Shown in pieces: positions 8,784 through 17,813 of a stretch of DNA of 64,000 bases. The stretch comes from Mucilaginibacter sp. OK098 (GTDB lineage Bacteria > Bacteroidota > Bacteroidia > Sphingobacteriales > Sphingobacteriaceae): NCBI RefSeq assembly GCF_900142915.1, contig NZ_FRCM01000008.1, positions 248,001-312,000 of the forward strand, read 5' to 3'. Within the stretch, counting starts at the first letter, position 1, and each line of letters starts with the position of its first letter. The notes beneath the pieces were generated by a model. The model was not told where the DNA came from. It saw only the letters and a list, made by a program, of their open reading frames with translations, and made no database searches. A program made the position numbers and the translations under genes.

Positions 8784-10070
8784 CTACCTGTTCTTTATAT
8801 CAACATACTCCCTGTTAACAGCGCCTACATAGATCTGGCGCGGGCGACCAATAGGCTCTTTGTTTTCCTTCATTTCCTTCCACTGTGCAATCCACCCTGG
8901 CATGCGGCCTAATGCGAATAATACGGTAAACATATCAGTAGGAAAACCAAGCGCCCGGTAAATAATACCTGAATAAAAATCAACATTTGGGTACAACTTA
9001 CGCTCAACAAAGTAAGGGTCTTTCAATGCTACTTCTTCCAGCTTTTTAGCTATCGCAAGCACTTCATCGTCAATGCCCAATTTTTCTAAAATATCGTCGC
9101 ACGCTTTTTTAATGATCTTTGCACGCGGATCGAAGTTTTTATATACACGGTGACCAAATCCCATTAAACGGAAAGGGTCATTTTTATCCTTTGCTTTTGC
9201 TATCCACTTATCGGTATCTCCCCCATCCTCTTTTATCTTTTCAAGCATTTCAATTACAGCCTGGTTTGCTCCGCCATGCAGCGGGCCCCATAATGCAGAG
9301 ATCCCTGCAGAAACTGATGCATAAATATTTGACTCAGACGATCCTACGATACGTACAGTTGAGGTTGAGCAGTTTTGCTCATGATCTGCGTGTAATATCA
9401 GCAGTGTATTCATTGCGCTAACAATTACCGGGTCGATCTCAATTTGTTCTGTACGCTGCCCAAAGGTCATATACAGGAAATTGGTTACATAATCGTATTT
9501 ATTCTGAGGGTAAATAAGCGGATGCCCCAATGATTTTTTATAGATCCATGAAACAACGGTTGCCATTTTAGCAAGCATTTTAATAATGCTTAAATGAAGC
9601 TCTTCTTCTGTTTGTAATGATTTTAATGATTCAGGGTAAAAAGCTGATAAAGCACACACCAATGATGACAGCTGACCCATTGGATGCGCTTTTGACGGAA
9701 AACCATCAAAAAACTTTTTCATATCCTCATGTACAAGGGTATGCCTGCTTATTTCGTATTGAAAATTGCTCAATTCCTTTTCAGTGGGCAGCTCACCATG
9801 AATAAGCAAATAGGCAACTTCAATAAAACTTGATTTTTCGGCAAGTTCTTCTATCGGATAACCGCGGTATTTTAATATCCCAAGTTCACCATCTAAAAAA
9901 GTAATTGCGCTTTTTGTAGCACCTGTGTTTTTGTAGCCGGTATCAAATGTTACGTAACCGGATTGGTCCCTTAATTTTGAGATATCAATAGCTTTTTCAC
10001 CTTCGGTACCCTCAATTACGGGAAGATCATAAGTTTTATCGCCAATTTTTAATTGTGCTGTCTCCGACAT
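8784..10070 (-). CDS. gltA: Citrate synthase
   Basis: About 428 residues, full length for type-I hexameric bacterial citrate synthase. It condenses acetyl-CoA and oxaloacetate at entry to the TCA cycle. Visible motifs are FLDGELGILKYRGYPIEEL, the catalytic-site stretch HADHEQNCSTSTVR, GPLHGGANQAV and the MGFGHRVYKNFDPRA signature. The start is placed at the ATG at 10070 (MSETAQLK): the upstream in-frame TTG at 10094 lies inside a perfect -7 element and so should not be transcribed. The gene diverges from a hybrid histidine kinase. Confidence 0.96.
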   Translation of the reverse strand: MSETAQLKIGDKTYDLPVIEGTEGEKAIDISKLRDQSGYVTFDTGYKNTGATKSAITFLDGELGILKYRGYPIEELAEKSSFIEVAYLLIHGELPTEKELSNFQYEISRHTLVHEDMKKFFDGFPSKAHPMGQLSSLVCALSAFYPESLKSLQTEEELHLSIIKMLAKMATVVSWIYKKSLGHPLIYPQNKYDYVTNFLYMTFGQRTEQIEIDPVIVSAMNTLLILHADHEQNCSTSTVRIVGSSESNIYASVSAGISALWGPLHGGANQAVIEMLEKIKEDGGDTDKWIAKAKDKNDPFRLMGFGHRVYKNFDPRAKIIKKACDDILEKLGIDDEVLAIAKKLEEVALKDPYFVERKLYPNVDFYSGIIYRALGFPTDMFTVLFALGRMPGWIAQWKEMKENKEPIGRPRQIYVGAVNREYVDIKNR

Positions 10071-10091
10071 AGGAAAATATTTTATTTGCAA

Positions 10092-10099
10092 CAAATGTA
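10092..10099 (-). promoter_or_regulatory. -7 promoter element of gltA
   Basis: On the minus strand TACATTTG matches the Bacteroidota -7 consensus TAnnTTTG exactly. It implies a transcript start near 10085 and a leader of about 15 nt, which decides the gltA start codon. The -33 TTTG is not obvious. Confidence 0.6.
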
Positions 10100-10225
10100 A
10101 TTAAATCTGCGTATTAATAACCCTTAAGATGATTGACAATTTGTAAAATTTTCATGCCTTATCTTCTTAATTTATGCCATTTTTTTAAAAACACCACCTA
10201 TAACCGATCTAAAAAAACAATTAGT

Positions 10226-13200
10226 ATGTCCATAAGAAGCAGGCTGCTTTTATTTATACAAAGTGATAATACCATTTACCAATTATTATTAATCGGGCTA
10301 TTCATTGCAAGCCCTTCGCTTCATTACTTGTGTTTTTATAATTCATTTGATCCTTTGTGGCTGCGTTTAATCAGCAGTACGCTTTGCTTGACAGCACTTG
10401 GTTTTTCATTCCATTCCTCAAAATTGCTTAGCGTAGCAAGCCGGTATTTAACCATTATCTCTTTTTTAGTAATTAATAACGGCCTTTTATTAAGTAAAAA
10501 CGGGTTTGAACATGTTTACCTGTTTAGCTCAATAACCATTTTTATAGCGTTAACCCTGTTTTGCAAAAAAAAGTGGGAATTTGCAGCAATATGCTTTCTT
10601 AATTTACTTACCACTGTTATAGCATATATTACTGCTCCAAAGCCATATATATCCATAACGGTACTGGTGCTTTTACTGTTAACATTTACATTTATTGCTT
10701 CCGTATCGTTTTTAGTTATGACGGCTTATCAGCTAAGGTTTAAAAAAGCGCTGTGCAATGTTATCGACTTGAATAAAAGCCTGTTGGTTAATGATGAGGA
10801 ATTGCGCCAGAGCGGTAAAAAACTTGATGCGCTTATTAACTCATTAAACGATGTAATTTTTGAATTTGATGAAAATAAAATTTGTTTGAATACCTGGTTC
10901 AGCAGAATTGAAGGACGGGTAATTGACCCAGAAACGTGCATCGGTAAAAAACTGAGCGAGGTTTTAGGCGAGGAAAAGGCTAAAAAGTTTGATGATGCAA
11001 TGGATTATGTAATAAAGCATCGTGAACCAATTTCAATAACTTATCCTTCTGATTTTGGAACAGGACACTGGTTTGTTGCCAGGCTGGTACCGGTATATGA
11101 CAGGAGCGGAAATTATACTTCGAGGATCTCTGCATCAGTTAGCGATATATCTGAACAGAAAAAATATGCCGATGCCTTAAAAGAGAATGAAAATTTATTG
11201 CTTGAAGCACAATCAATTGCTAAAATAGGGAATTGGTATTTTGACCTTGCAACCAGGGAGACATTTTGGTCTGAAAGCTTATTTAAAATTTTAGAGGTTG
11301 AAAGCATACCGGAAAATATAGAAAAGTTTGAATATTATTTAAGCCTTATTCATCCGGATGACCGTGAAGCTGCTTATACTTATTTTACAAATATTCATAA
11401 AATTGGCGAAGTTGAATTTGAGCATAAATTAATCACCCCGGGTAGTACGTTAAAGTATATAAAAGTATTAAAGGGCGAGCTCTTAAAAGATAGCGAAGGC
11501 AATATAAAACGCATTATTGGTATTTTACAGGATGTTACTGAAACCAAACTATCAGAAAAGAAAATAAAAGTTAGTCAGTCGGAGTTATTAGAAGCCCAGG
11601 TTATAGCCAAAATAGGAAACTGGAAATGGGATATCACCTTAAATAAACTAACATGGAGCGACGAGATTAACAACATTTTCGAAATTGATCAAAAATCCAC
11701 CAACGAAAATAGTTTTATCAAATTATTGGTAAAACACGCCCACCCTAATGACAGGCATATTCTTAAAAAGCATTTAAAAGATATTTCAAACATCGCCAAT
11801 ACATCATACCAATACCGGATAATTACAACAAGCGGAAATGTTAAGTACCTGAGTATTATTGTTGGTAAATTATTACGGCGCGATGATGGTTCTGTCCGTA
11901 AAGTTATTGGCACCATACAGGATATAACAGACCGTAAACAGGCTGAAATAGATTACCAGAGAACTGAAAATAAATATAAGCTGGTATTAGAAACCATTAA
12001 GCTGCCGGCAATATCTGTTGACAAACATGGCGATCTGATTTTTTGCAATAAGTTTATGTGTCATATACTCGGTTATGATCAAAGCGAAATATTGGGTTTA
12101 AACTGGTTAGAAAAATTTTTACCGGAAGATCAGAGAAATGGTTTATCAAAGTGGTTCCTCACTGGTTCTTTTGAGGCTCAATATATCAGCTCAGTAATAT
12201 GCCGCAATGGCGAGCGGCGTAATATTAGCTGGCAAAATACGGTAAGCTATGATGAAAACGGCGTAATAAAAGAAGTTACCAGTATTGGAGAAGATATAAC
12301 GCTTAGGCAAAGGGCAACACAAGCTTTAATTTCGGCAAAAGAGCAGGCCGAGAAGTCATCACATTTTAAATCGGAGTTTTTATCCATCATGAGCCACGAG
12401 ATCAGGACGCCGATGAATGCTGTAATTGGCACTACCAACCTGCTGCTCAGTGAAAACCCCTCGCCCGAACAGCTGGAATACCTAAACATCCTCAAATTCT
12501 CGGGCGAAAACCTGTTGGCTATTATTAATGATATTTTAGATTATAATAAAATTGAGGCCGGGAAGCTGGAACTTAACTCATTGCCTTTTAATATTTTAAA
12601 TCTTGCCCAAAAAATAAAGCAGTCGTTTTATGCCAGGGCGACCGAAAAAGATCTTGAAATTGATCTGTTTGTTGACAATGCCATTCCCGAATATTTAATT
12701 GGCGATCAGATAAGGCTTGGCCAGGTGTTAAATAACCTTTTAAGTAATGCCATTAAATTTACCCATAAAGGAAAAGTAAGTATTCTGCTTAATAAGGAAA
12801 CAATTGATGACAACCAGGTTACGGTTAAATTTACCATTGCCGATACAGGGATTGGTATAGCAGCCGAAAACCTTGCCCTTATATTTGATCCGTTTATGCA
12901 GGAGTCGCAAAACCATGAAAATGATTATGGGGGCACAGGCTTGGGGCTTGCTATTACAAAACGTTTAATTGAACTTCACCAAAGTAATATTTCGGCAATG
13001 AGCGAGGCCGGAAAAGGAACTCAATTCTCTTTTTCCATTTCGTTTAACATAAGCAAACAAATACAGATTAATGAGTTGTTATCGCCTTCTGCTAACATTA
13101 ACCTTGAGCGTAGCTTACAGGGAATGCGGATCCTTGTGGTTGATGATAACAAAATGAATTTGATGATAGCGTCAAAATTCCTTAAAAAATGGCAGGTGGA

Positions 13201-13489
13201 AGTTGACGAAGCCATTAGTGGTGATCTTGCCATTGATATGGTTAAAGACAATAACTATGATCTGATCATAATGGACCTTCAGATGCCCGTAATGGATGGC
13301 TTTCAAACAACACGGATAATAAGAAGAACAAACCCTGATATCCCGGTTATAGCTTTAACCGCCGATGCTATGCCCGAAACCCATAATAAGGCCCTGGCCG
13401 CCGGAATGTGCGGTTATTTAACCAAACCATTTGTGCCTGATACATTATTTGAAAAGATAGCAGGCTTTTATGCTGCAGTTGAGAGTTAG
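10226..13489 (+). CDS. Membrane hybrid sensor histidine kinase with four PAS domains
   Basis: About 1,087 residues. An N-terminal block of several hydrophobic helices (residues 15-175) is followed by a short coiled coil and four PAS-type domains: one at about 200-310, two with the repeated signature AKIGNW (PAS_3-like, about 320-560) and one at about 580-700. Then come the HisKA H-box FLSIMSHEIRTPMNAVIG (phospho-His near 724), the ATPase boxes NNLLSNAIKFT, DTGIGIA and GGTGLGLAI, and a C-terminal receiver domain (ILVVDDNKMN, phospho-Asp near 1017 in DLIIMDLQMPVMDG). No output domain is fused, so the phosphate must go on to a separate Hpt protein. The start is uncertain: an ATG at 10154 would add 24 residues. 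Confidence 0.92.
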   Translation: MSIRSRLLLFIQSDNTIYQLLLIGLFIASPSLHYLCFYNSFDPLWLRLISSTLCLTALGFSFHSSKLLSVASRYLTIISFLVINNGLLLSKNGFEHVYLFSSITIFIALTLFCKKKWEFAAICFLNLLTTVIAYITAPKPYISITVLVLLLLTFTFIASVSFLVMTAYQLRFKKALCNVIDLNKSLLVNDEELRQSGKKLDALINSLNDVIFEFDENKICLNTWFSRIEGRVIDPETCIGKKLSEVLGEEKAKKFDDAMDYVIKHREPISITYPSDFGTGHWFVARLVPVYDRSGNYTSRISASVSDISEQKKYADALKENENLLLEAQSIAKIGNWYFDLATRETFWSESLFKILEVESIPENIEKFEYYLSLIHPDDREAAYTYFTNIHKIGEVEFEHKLITPGSTLKYIKVLKGELLKDSEGNIKRIIGILQDVTETKLSEKKIKVSQSELLEAQVIAKIGNWKWDITLNKLTWSDEINNIFEIDQKSTNENSFIKLLVKHAHPNDRHILKKHLKDISNIANTSYQYRIITTSGNVKYLSIIVGKLLRRDDGSVRKVIGTIQDITDRKQAEIDYQRTENKYKLVLETIKLPAISVDKHGDLIFCNKFMCHILGYDQSEILGLNWLEKFLPEDQRNGLSKWFLTGSFEAQYISSVICRNGERRNISWQNTVSYDENGVIKEVTSIGEDITLRQRATQALISAKEQAEKSSHFKSEFLSIMSHEIRTPMNAVIGTTNLLLSENPSPEQLEYLNILKFSGENLLAIINDILDYNKIEAGKLELNSLPFNILNLAQKIKQSFYARATEKDLEIDLFVDNAIPEYLIGDQIRLGQVLNNLLSNAIKFTHKGKVSILLNKETIDDNQVTVKFTIADTGIGIAAENLALIFDPFMQESQNHENDYGGTGLGLAITKRLIELHQSNISAMSEAGKGTQFSFSISFNISKQIQINELLSPSANINLERSLQGMRILVVDDNKMNLMIASKFLKKWQVEVDEAISGDLAIDMVKDNNYDLIIMDLQMPVMDGFQTTRIIRRTNPDIPVIALTADAMPETHNKALAAGMCGYLTKPFVPDTLFEKIAGFYAAVES

Positions 13490-13636
13490 TTGATGGAAGT
13501 AGTTGATTGGGTTGATTAAGTTGGATTAGGTTGATTGAGTTAAAAAAACGCTCAACATTAACCATACACAACCACTCACTTAATAAACCCACCCTTCCTA
13601 ATCTTTCGGACTTCCGGACTTTACTGACTTTCTGAC
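13490..13636. repeat. Heptamer-type repeats, two unmatched families
   Basis: After the kinase stop, 13490-13541 holds TTGATTG/GTTGATT/AAGTTGG steps. Before the permease stop, 13603-13636 holds CTTTCGGACTTCCGGACTTT steps. The two arms belong to different families, so this spacer is not a simple hairpin. Confidence 0.65.
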
Positions 13637-14884
13637 TTAATTACTCCTTATCGCCTCAACAGGGTCAAGCCGGGCAGCAAAATAAGCCGGAATAATTCCT
13701 GATATTATGCCAATGCCGATTGAAAGGCTAACTCCAAAAATTATATTTGAAATATCAAGCACAACCTGTATATCAGCAGCCGCTTTTACTGCTGCGGTGG
13801 CCCCAAAAACCATACTTAGTCCAATTATTCCCCCCATTAAACATAAAACTACTGATTCGATCAAAAACTGTAGCAATATGAAGTAATTTTTAGCGCCCAA
13901 TGATTTTTGGATCCCTATTATGTTGGTACGTTCCTTAACAGAAACAAACATAATATTGGCAATACCAAAGCCTCCAACTAGAATTGAGAAAAGCCCGATA
14001 ACAAAACCAACCTTTTTCAATACACCAAAAACAATATCCAGTTGGTTGGAGAGTATGGTGGTTTTATTTAGAGCAAAATTATCTTCTATCCCCGGCCCTA
14101 AGCGCCGGATGGAACGCATTAAGCCCCTTACTTCGCTTTCAACTTCCAGGTCGCTAATTCCGTTTTTACCGCGCACAACTATCTGGGGGTTGTAGTTTGC
14201 ATTTTGCACATCAAGAACATTTTTTGCAAAGTTTAAAGGCAGCAGGATCTCTTTATCGTCAGAAATTCCTAAAATATCATTTCCCTCCTTTTTAAAAACG
14301 CCTATTACGGTAATATTTCTGCCCATTATTTTCAATTGCTTACCTACTGCCCCGCCATCGGGGAAAAGATCAGTAGCAATATCGTGGCCAATTACGGTAA
14401 CCGGACTGCCCGCACGCGATTCCATTTCAGTAAAATAACGTCCGTTTTCAAAATCAAAGTTCCATGTTTTATCATGGTCGTGCGATGTAGCGTCAATTTG
14501 TGCACCATCAACCGTATTACTTTGATATTTTACAATGCGGTTATCAATACTTATTTCATATGAAATTGCTAAAGCTGTTTGGCTGCGTTTCTGCAGCTCA
14601 TCGTATTCCCTCAATTTAGGAGTGGGGCGTTGCAGATATTTCCACCATGGTGAGTCTTCATTATTTACCCAGGGCCATTTTTGGATGTAAATACTGTTGC
14701 TGCCCAACTTATTTACACTTTTTTGCAGGTTGTTCTTCAAGGTATCAACAGCCGAAAAAACGGAGATGATGGTAAAGATCCCGATAGTAACACCAAGCAA
14801 TGACAGAAAAGTACGCAGCTTGTTTTGCCTTAACGCATCATAGGCAAATAGAAAGCTTTCTCTGAAAAGTTTTAAAAATATCAT
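13637..14884 (-). CDS. ABC transporter permease, MacB/FtsX type
   Basis: A 415-residue inner-membrane protein. The first helix (about residues 20-42, TFLSLLGVTIGIFTIISVFS) is followed by a MacB periplasmic core domain (to about 270) and three C-terminal helices of an FtsX domain, with VSVKERTNIIGIQKSLGA in the loop and the usual ending PAYFAARLDPVEAIR. Such permeases work with a LolD/MacB-type ATPase in export or mechanotransmission. No ATPase gene is adjacent; the one at 23794-24558 is of the right type but 9 kb away. The cargo is unknown. Confidence 0.9.
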   Translation of the reverse strand: MIFLKLFRESFLFAYDALRQNKLRTFLSLLGVTIGIFTIISVFSAVDTLKNNLQKSVNKLGSNSIYIQKWPWVNNEDSPWWKYLQRPTPKLREYDELQKRSQTALAISYEISIDNRIVKYQSNTVDGAQIDATSHDHDKTWNFDFENGRYFTEMESRAGSPVTVIGHDIATDLFPDGGAVGKQLKIMGRNITVIGVFKKEGNDILGISDDKEILLPLNFAKNVLDVQNANYNPQIVVRGKNGISDLEVESEVRGLMRSIRRLGPGIEDNFALNKTTILSNQLDIVFGVLKKVGFVIGLFSILVGGFGIANIMFVSVKERTNIIGIQKSLGAKNYFILLQFLIESVVLCLMGGIIGLSMVFGATAAVKAAADIQVVLDISNIIFGVSLSIGIGIISGIIPAYFAARLDPVEAIRSN

Positions 14885-15195
14885 AGTATAATGATTATGC
14901 AGCTTATAGTATTGATTTCACCTATTACCGGGTGATTTCACTTATTAAAAACTTTGATTACACTAATTATAAAGCGCGATACCAAGGTTTGATAATTTTA
15001 GACCATTCAATTGCAATTAAGTTACAATATTTCAAACTATTATTAAAAATTGGTGTAATAATAAACAATCGTTGAAATCATATTTAAAGTAACCGGCATA
15101 ATCATTTAATATTCAATCAGTGCAATCATTTTACAATCGGTTAAATCAAAAATATTTCCGTACATTTGCGCCCTTGAAAATTCATATCTTTTAGC
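14885..15195. repeat. Spacer with degenerate repeats (GATTACACT / GTGCAATC family) and queA promoter
   Basis: At 14911-14970 GATTTCACCTATT, GTGATTTCACTTATT and TTTGATTACACTAAT recur; at 15049-15149 the inverted forms appear (TTGGTGTAATAAT, GTTGAAATCAT, CAGTGCAATCATT, ATCGGTTAAATC). The same family occurs at 52531-52700. The steps are longer and less regular than in the 7-bp families. Confidence 0.5.
15161..15168 (+). promoter_or_regulatory. -7 promoter element of queA
   Basis: TACATTTG is an exact TAnnTTTG match, giving a predicted transcript start near 15175 and a leader of about 20 nt. Confidence 0.6.
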
Positions 15196-16245
15196 ATGAA
15201 ATTATCTCAATTTAAATTCAATCTGCCCGAGTCATTAGTTGCCCACACCCCTGCGGGCATTCGCGACGAAGCAAAATTAATGGTTTTACACCGCGATTCA
15301 GGCAAAATTGAGCACAAAATATTCAAAGATGTGTTGGATTATTTTGATGATAAGGATGTAATGATCCTTAATAACACAAAAGTATTTCCAGCCCGTATGT
15401 ACGGTAATAAAGAAAAAACTGGCGCAACCATCGAAGTTTTTTTATTACGCGAATTAAATAAGGAATTAAGGTTATGGGACGTTTTGGTTGATCCCGCCCG
15501 TAAGATCCGCGTAGGCAACAAATTATATTTTGGTGATGATGACCTTTTAATTGCCGAGGTAGTTGATAATACAACGTCACGTGGCCGTACCATCCGCTTT
15601 TTGTTTGATGGTACAGACGAAGAATTCCGCAGAAATGTGGAGATCTTAGGCGAAACCCCGCTGCCAAAATATATAAAACGTAAAGCAACCAGCGAAGATA
15701 AAGAGCGTTACCAAACCATATTTGCAAAACACGAAGGTGCGGTTGCAGCTCCTACAGCAGGTTTACACTTTAGCCGCGAGCTGATGAAACGCCTTGAGCT
15801 TAAAGGCATTGAATTTGCAGAAGTTACGCTTCATGTAGGCTTAGGCACATTTCGCCCGGTAGAGGTAGAAGACCTTACCAAGCATAAAATGGATTCTGAG
15901 CAGTTTATTATTGAAGAGAAGCAGGCAAATATTGTTAATAAGGCAATTGATCGTAAAAGCCGGATCTGTGCGGTTGGTACAACATCAATGCGCGCTATTG
16001 AATCTGCAGTATCTGCAAATAAAACACTGAAATCGGCAAATGACTGGACCAGCAAATTTATTTTCCCGCCGTATGATTTTAGCATTGCCAATTCAATGAT
16101 CACCAATTTCCACATGCCTGAATCAACATTATTGATGATGGTTAGTGCTTTTGGAGGCTTTGAAAATGTAATGAATGCCTACGAGGTTGCAGTAAAAGAA
16201 AAATATCGTTTTTACAGCTATGGCGACGCCATGCTGATCATCTAA
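15196..16245 (+). CDS. queA: S-adenosylmethionine:tRNA ribosyltransferase-isomerase
   Basis: A 349-residue cytosolic enzyme, normal length for QueA. It transfers and isomerises the ribosyl group of S-adenosylmethionine onto preQ1 in tRNA to give epoxyqueuosine. The start [35 protein letters not shown], the [17 protein letters not shown] block, [14 protein letters not shown] and the C-terminal [17 protein letters not shown] are all diagnostic. The gene has its own promoter and is followed by a terminator-like hairpin. Its pathway partner tgt lies 39 kb away in this window. Confidence 0.97.
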   Translation: MKLSQFKFNLPESLVAHTPAGIRDEAKLMVLHRDSGKIEHKIFKDVLDYFDDKDVMILNNTKVFPARMYGNKEKTGATIEVFLLRELNKELRLWDVLVDPARKIRVGNKLYFGDDDLLIAEVVDNTTSRGRTIRFLFDGTDEEFRRNVEILGETPLPKYIKRKATSEDKERYQTIFAKHEGAVAAPTAGLHFSRELMKRLELKGIEFAEVTLHVGLGTFRPVEVEDLTKHKMDSEQFIIEEKQANIVNKAIDRKSRICAVGTTSMRAIESAVSANKTLKSANDWTSKFIFPPYDFSIANSMITNFHMPESTLLMMVSAFGGFENVMNAYEVAVKEKYRFYSYGDAMLII

Positions 16246-16273
16246 TTTCGGAAGTCGGAATCGATTTCGGAAT
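16246..16273. repeat. Repeat arm, TTTCGGAAGTCGG family
   Basis: TTTCGGA AGTCGGA ATCGATTTCGGA starts at the base after the queA stop codon. The same family follows the oxidoreductase gene at 60495 and precedes gmhA at 45460 in inverted form. Confidence 0.55.
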
Positions 16274-16280
16274 TATAGAA

Positions 16281-16323
16281 AAAAAGGCCTCTTTAAATTT
16301 AAAGGGGCTTTTTCATTTTTGCT
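16281..16323 (+). terminator. Probable terminator after queA
   Basis: AAAAAGGCCTCTTTAAA pairs imperfectly with TTTAAAGGGGCTTTTT, followed by a T-rich stretch. Confidence 0.6.
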
Positions 16324-16355
16324 TATTTAAGATTGATTTATAGCTTTGACTAACG

Positions 16356-17072
16356 ATGGCTTCAGAAAATCCCAAATCTCAAATCTCAAATCTCAAATCT
16401 TACGCTATTATTGTTGCCGGAGGTTCCGGAGCCCGCATGCAATCTGCTGTTCCAAAACAGTTTTTATTGTTATGCGGCAGGCCGGTTTTAATGCATACCA
16501 TTGAAGCTTTCCATCTCTCAGCTGTTAAACCTGCAATAATTATAGTACTTCCTGCTGAATATCACGCTTACTGGGAACAGTTATGCATAACACATAACTT
16601 TAAAATACTACATCAATTAGTAACGGGGGGCCAAACACGTTTCCATTCAGTAAAAAACGGGCTCGATATGATTGATGATGTTGATGATGCGCTTATAGCG
16701 GTACATGATGCCGTAAGGCCTTTAACCAGCGGCCAAATTATAGAAAAGTCATACCAATATACCATTGAATATGGAAATGCCGTTACAGCCGTTAAAAGCC
16801 GCGATTCCGTAAGATTAATGGAAGGCGTTGTTTCTAAAAGTTTAACCCGTGATGATGTTTACCTGGTGCAAACCCCTCAAACGTTCCAATCGGCACAAAT
16901 AAAAAAGGCTTATCAACAGGTTTACAGCGAAAAATTTACTGATGATGCCAGCGTTGTTGAAGAAACAGGTGTAAAAATTAACCTGATAGATGGAAGCCAT
17001 CAGAATATAAAGATCACCTTTCCGGAAGATCTTGCTATTGCGGAGATGATTTTGAAGAAGGTTCATAGTTGA
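16356..17072 (+). CDS. ispD: 2-C-methyl-D-erythritol 4-phosphate cytidylyltransferase
   Basis: A 238-residue enzyme of the MEP isoprenoid pathway that joins MEP to CMP. The nucleotide-binding start AIIVAGGSGARMQSAVPKQF, HDAVRPLT, LTRDDVYLVQTPQTF and DDASVVEETG are all present. Both ends are odd. The first 15 residues (MASENPKSQISNLKS) are encoded partly by four perfect CAAATCT heptamers, with no later ATG before the catalytic motif. The last residues VHS and the stop codon lie in a GTTCATA-family repeat arm. The function is not in doubt. The ispE gene of the same pathway is at 60525. Confidence 0.96.
   Translation: MASENPKSQISNLKSYAIIVAGGSGARMQSAVPKQFLLLCGRPVLMHTIEAFHLSAVKPAIIIVLPAEYHAYWEQLCITHNFKILHQLVTGGQTRFHSVKNGLDMIDDVDDALIAVHDAVRPLTSGQIIEKSYQYTIEYGNAVTAVKSRDSVRLMEGVVSKSLTRDDVYLVQTPQTFQSAQIKKAYQQVYSEKFTDDASVVEETGVKINLIDGSHQNIKITFPEDLAIAEMILKKVHS
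16373..16400. repeat. Four perfect tandem CAAATCT heptamers inside the ispD 5' end
   Basis: CAAATCT is repeated four times without a mismatch. Because 7 is not a multiple of 3, three copies make one 21-bp, seven-residue protein period (KSQISNL). It belongs to the window-wide class of heptamer repeats. Confidence 0.85.
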
Positions 17073-17130
17073 TAGTTCATGGTAGAAAATACTTATCCGG
17101 CTATGAACCATGAACTATCAACTATGAACC
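17061..17130. repeat. Inverted heptamer arms spanning the ispD stop codon
   Basis: Arm 1 at 17061-17085 (GTTCATA GTTGATA GTTCATG GTAG) contains the ispD stop codon. Arm 2 at 17101-17130 (CTATGAA CCATGAA CTATCAA CTATGAA CC) is its near-perfect inverse. The 15-bp spacer allows a long stem in RNA from either strand. Confidence 0.85.
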
Positions 17131-17136
17131 AAAAAA

Positions 17137-17286
17137 CTATGCCCTTCTGATAATTCCTAAAAGCAAAGCAATTACAGCGATTACTAAAAGAACGTGAATA
17201 AGGCCACCGCCAACCGGGTAAACGAAAAACCCAAAGATCCATCCTATTACCAGGATAACTGCGATTAAATAAAGTAAGCTTCTCAT
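17137..17286 (-). CDS. Small hydrophobic membrane protein, Lmo0937-like
   Basis: A 49-residue protein with two predicted transmembrane helices (about 3-23, LLYLIAVILVIGWIFGFFVY, and 28-46, IHVLLVIAVIALLLGIIRR) around a YPVGGG turn. This pattern matches the short Lmo0937-family membrane proteins common in Bacteroidota, often linked to stress but without known activity. The ATG at 17286 and the stop at 17137 fit exactly, and the stop lies seven bases beyond a repeat arm. Confidence 0.75.
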   Translation of the reverse strand: MRSLLYLIAVILVIGWIFGFFVYPVGGGLIHVLLVIAVIALLLGIIRRA

Positions 17287-17349
17287 GTTTGTAAAGTTTT
17301 AGTTGATAATATTTACACATTAACCAAAACCATTCCAAAAAGGGGCGAG

Positions 17350-17385
17350 AACAAAAAAACCCTGCTTAGCAAGGTTTTTTGTTGA
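17350..17385 (-). terminator. Terminator after the DUF2795 gene
   Basis: On the minus strand, AAAAAACCTTGC and GCAGGGTTTTTTT enclose a short TAA loop and end in a T run, 12 bases past the DUF2795 stop codon. A-runs on both sides could make it bidirectional. Confidence 0.7.
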
Positions 17386-17396
17386 TTACAAGTACT

Positions 17397-17618
17397 TTAG
17401 TATTCGTCTTCGTTAAAAAAGAAGTCATCTTTTGTAGGGTAATCAGGCCATATCTCTTCAATATTTTCGTAAGGCTCACCATCATCCTCCAACGCCTGTA
17501 AGTTTTCAATAACCTCAACAGGTGCTCCGGAACGGATAGCATAGTCAATCAATTCATCTTTTGTTGCAGGCCATGGTGCATCTTCTAAGTGCGATGCCAG
17601 TTCAAGTGTCCAATACAT
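17397..17618 (-). CDS. DUF2795-domain small acidic protein
   Basis: A 73-residue, strongly acidic protein. MYWTLELASHLEDAPWPATKDELIDYAIRSG matches the DUF2795 fold, a small helical domain. The tail is rich in Asp, Glu and aromatic residues (EEIWPDYP, FFFNEDEY). The family is highly conserved in Bacteroidota, but its role is not established. It is a single gene with its own terminator. Confidence 0.85.
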   Translation of the reverse strand: MYWTLELASHLEDAPWPATKDELIDYAIRSGAPVEVIENLQALEDDGEPYENIEEIWPDYPTKDDFFFNEDEY

Positions 17619-17711
17619 ATTCTCTTATTTATTTTTATTCGGTAAATTTAATTTTTCGCAAAAGTATAATATTTTTTATTTGATTATCAATATTTTTTCT
17701 CATTTAATCGC

Positions 17712-17813
17712 GGTTCATGGTTAATGGTTCATAGTTCATAGTAAAAATGGCAATTAAATGGTTCAGATGCAGCTGCTATGAACTATCAACTATGAACTGT
17801 CAACTAATCAACT
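17712..17813. repeat. Inverted GTTCATG-family heptamer arms
   Basis: Arm 1 at 17712-17741 reads GGTTCAT GGTTAAT GGTTCAT AGTTCAT AG. Arm 2 at 17776-17813 reads CTATGAA CTATCAA CTATGAA CTGTCAA CTAATCA ACT and includes the stop codon of the adenosyltransferase gene on the minus strand. The loop is 34 nt. Confidence 0.85.

Noticed and set aside
15368-15727. A 119-codon minus-strand ORF within queA
   Set aside because: It lies wholly inside a strongly conserved gene on the other strand.
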